DNA from: Planctomycetaceae bacterium
GTDB taxonomy: Bacteria; Planctomycetota; Planctomycetia; Pirellulales; Pirellulaceae
NCBI GenBank assembly: GCA_003455945.1
Contig: DMPQ01000390.1
Coordinates: 1-7,414 of the forward strand
Direction: 5' to 3'
DNA: 7,414 nt
In this document: in pieces, positions 5,768-7,414 of the stretch
Layout: each line of letters opens with the position of its first letter
Numbering within the stretch: position 1 is the stretch's first letter
Made by a program: the position numbers and the translations under genes
Notes under the pieces: model-generated
The model's database searches: none
What the model was told of the DNA's origin: nothing
Seen by the model: only the letters and a program-made list of their open reading frames with translations

Positions 5768-7339
5768 ATGCTCGGTTTTCTGAACGTGGACAAGCCGAGC
5801 GGCGTGACCAGTCGCGATGTCGTGAACGTCGTGCAGCGCGCCCTCCGGCCGCTGAAGGTCGGACACGCCGGGACGCTCGACCCGTTGGCGACCGGCGTGC
5901 TGGTCGTCGCCGTCGGTCCGATGACGCGGCTGATCGATCGGGTCCAGGCGCAGGGGAAGACGTACGTCGCCGAGTTCCGACTCGGCTGGTCGAGCGACAC
6001 CGACGATCTCGAGGGAGCGTTGACCGAAGTTCCCGGTCCGCTCCCCGATCGCCCGACGCTCGACCGAGCGCTGCAGCAGTTCCTGGGCGAGATCGAACAG
6101 ATCCCTCCGGCCTATTCGGCCGTCAAGGTTCAGGGGAAGCGGGCCTATGCGCTGGCTCGCGAAGGCCGACCGCCGGATCTCGCTCCGCGGACCGTCTCGA
6201 TCCGCCGCCTCTCGCTCCTCGACTATCACGCCCCCGATCTGCGACTCGAGATCGAATGCGGTTCGGGGACCTACATCCGCTCGCTGGCCCGGGATCTCGG
6301 ACGCGCAGTCGGCTCGGCCGGTCTGATGACCTCGCTCCGCCGGACCGCGATCGGTTCGTTTCGGGTCGACGACGCGATTCCGCTCGATCGCCTCAGAGGG
6401 CTCGGGAGGGACGAGTTCGGTCCGCTGCTGATCGATCCGGTTCGGGGACTCCCCGAGTTGCCGACGATCGATCTGGACGATGATCAGGTCGCGCGACTGA
6501 TGATGGGGAAGCGACCGGAGATCGTCGGCCCGTCGGACGGACCGGATCAGGCGCTCGCGCGCAATCGTGTCGGAGAGGTCGTCGCGCTGCTGGTGCGAGT
6601 CGACGGACGGTGGCAGGCGGACAAGGTCTTTCCGCGCGACTCGTCTCGCCGCACGGTCGCTCCTCCGATCGCCGAGCGTTCGCGGTCGGCAGGCGAATCG
6701 CCGACCGTATCTCCGACTGCGTCGCCGATCGCGTTGCGACTGGCCGCCGAGCTTCATGACGGCCTGCTGCAGGAGATCGTCGGCGCCAAGATGCTGGTCG
6801 AATCGCTCGACGGCGGTCGCGCGGTAGAGCCGAATCGTCTTGGCGAAACGCTCGAACGAGTCGCGTCGCTGCTCGATTCGGCCGCGCGGCATGGCCGAGC
6901 CCTGATCCGGCGTCTGGATGCCCCCGCTCCCGAAGATCCGGCGGCGGTCCGCCGCGAGATCGAAACGGGGCTGGTCGCCGAAGTCGCCCGGTGGCAAGTC
7001 GAATCGCCCGAGATCGAGGTGATGTTCGAGTTGGAGGCGTGGCCCGAGGACGCCGACGCGATCCGCGACTGGGGAGGGATCATCGTCGAGGGGCTCCGCA
7101 ACGCGCTGCGCCACGGTCAGGCTCGGCGGGTCCGGATCGAATCGCGGCGCGGCAACGATCGCTCGCTCGTGATGACGATCGACGATGACGGCATCGGGTT
7201 CGACCCGGGCTTGGGTTCGGGAGGACACGGCTTGCGCGGCATGCGACATCGCCTGGAACGACTCGGCGGATCGCTCGCGATCGAACGGGGAGCGGAGCGA
7301 GGAACGTCGCTGCGGATCGACCTTCCCGCCGCGACGTGA
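5768..7339 (+). CDS. truB: TruB tRNA pseudouridine-55 synthase fused to a HisKA_3-type histidine kinase
   Basis: The product is 523 residues in one uninterrupted frame. Residues 1-290 are a whole TruB, which isomerises U55 in the T-loop of tRNAs. They show VDKPSG (7-12), GHAGTLDPLATG with catalytic Asp38, Tyr66 in KTYVAEF, PPAYSAVKVQGKRAY (113-127), GTYIRSLARDLG (167-178, with Tyr169 and Arg171), LRR at 190-192, and a TruB C-terminal domain about 219-289. Residues 291-322 are a Ser/Pro/Ala-rich linker. Residues 323-523 are a complete NarX/LuxR-partner type kinase: H-box AELHDGLLQ with His330, a second helix ending RALIRRLDAP, N-box VEGLRNALRHG with Asn445, G1 DDDGIGFD (472-479), G2 GHGLRGM (486-492), and the terminal GTSLRIDLP strand. 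No membrane segment, PAS or GAF domain is visible. TruB normally ends near residue 290-300, so the kinase is an addition. Both halves look functional. The role of the kinase is unknown; a cytosolic kinase reading RNA or translation state is speculation. Confidence 0.93.
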   Translation: MLGFLNVDKPSGVTSRDVVNVVQRALRPLKVGHAGTLDPLATGVLVVAVGPMTRLIDRVQAQGKTYVAEFRLGWSSDTDDLEGALTEVPGPLPDRPTLDRALQQFLGEIEQIPPAYSAVKVQGKRAYALAREGRPPDLAPRTVSIRRLSLLDYHAPDLRLEIECGSGTYIRSLARDLGRAVGSAGLMTSLRRTAIGSFRVDDAIPLDRLRGLGRDEFGPLLIDPVRGLPELPTIDLDDDQVARLMMGKRPEIVGPSDGPDQALARNRVGEVVALLVRVDGRWQADKVFPRDSSRRTVAPPIAERSRSAGESPTVSPTASPIALRLAAELHDGLLQEIVGAKMLVESLDGGRAVEPNRLGETLERVASLLDSAARHGRALIRRLDAPAPEDPAAVRREIETGLVAEVARWQVESPEIEVMFELEAWPEDADAIRDWGGIIVEGLRNALRHGQARRVRIESRRGNDRSLVMTIDDDGIGFDPGLGSGGHGLRGMRHRLERLGGSLAIERGAERGTSLRIDLPAAT

Positions 7340-7414
7340 ATGGCGCCGAAGCGGTCGGTAAGTCGCTCGAGGTCTTCGGTCCCGCGCGAGTCGGGTCTGG
7401 TCGAATCGATGCGC
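7336..7414 (+). CDS. Possible start of a downstream gene, cut by the window edge
   Basis: Two frames are open to the window end. A GTG at 7336 overlaps the TGA of the truB fusion (GTGA) and would read MNGAEAVGKSLEVFGPAR and on, with a balanced composition. The ATG at 7340 directly follows the stop but gives a serine/arginine-rich peptide that resembles a shadow frame. I favour the GTG weakly, because overlapping starts are common in operons. Neither has a clear Shine-Dalgarno, and the 26 visible residues match no family I recognise. They do not look like a response-regulator receiver start. Confidence 0.25.
   Translation, partial: MNGAEAVGKSLEVFGPARVGSGRIDA

Noticed and set aside
5357..7249. 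Minus-strand open frame of 630 codons antisense to the truB fusion
   Set aside because: It is in codon register with the real gene, has a shadow-like composition, and overlaps the start of the minus-strand propeller gene. Only the plus strand gives recognisable TruB and kinase motifs.
1..7414. CRISPR arrays, tRNA or rRNA genes, insertion sequences, phage genes or defence systems
   Set aside because: I saw no regularly spaced repeats, no cloverleaf or rRNA-like stretches, no transposase motifs and no terminal inverted repeats; the space is filled by the genes described.

Overview
The window is GC-rich (I estimate mid-60s percent, strongly G/C at third codon positions). It reads as chromosomal DNA of a planctomycete (Planctomycetota, plausibly Pirellulales-like). 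The main reason is the large secreted protein at 1672-5517: a 'Pirellula/Verrucomicrobium-type' dehydrogenase-like propeller with HEAT repeats and a single C-terminal c-heme (CAACH). That arrangement is a hallmark of the PVC group.

Layout. 1-213 holds no gene I can support. 214-1596 (minus) is a PqaA/PhoPQ-activated pathogenicity-related alpha/beta hydrolase, intact in frame from signal peptide to C-terminus except for one in-frame amber codon at 1294-1296. A 75-base gap with a perfect 8-bp hairpin separates it from the upstream gene 1672-5517 (minus), so the two minus-strand genes probably form one transcription unit. Both encode exported proteins. 5518-5767 is a divergent intergenic region with a candidate minus-strand promoter, a strong hairpin with a T-tract on the minus strand, and a Shine-Dalgarno for the plus-strand gene. 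5768-7339 (plus) starts as a complete tRNA pseudouridine-55 synthase TruB and continues in frame, through a short Ser/Pro/Ala-rich linker, into a complete HisKA_3-type histidine kinase (H-box, N-box, G1, G2). From 7336 another plus-strand gene may begin; it is cut off by the window edge.

How they fit. The minus-strand pair looks like an exported redox/hydrolase pair of unknown substrate. The plus-strand gene joins housekeeping tRNA modification (U55 in the T-loop) to a phosphotransfer module. The TruB-histidine kinase fusion is the most unusual item. All catalytic residues I can check are present in both halves, the linker has no stop codon in any forward frame, and the kinase half has no sensor or membrane segment of its own. 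The nearly gene-length open frames antisense to the real genes are explained by absence of TTA, CTA and TCA codons and are not annotated.
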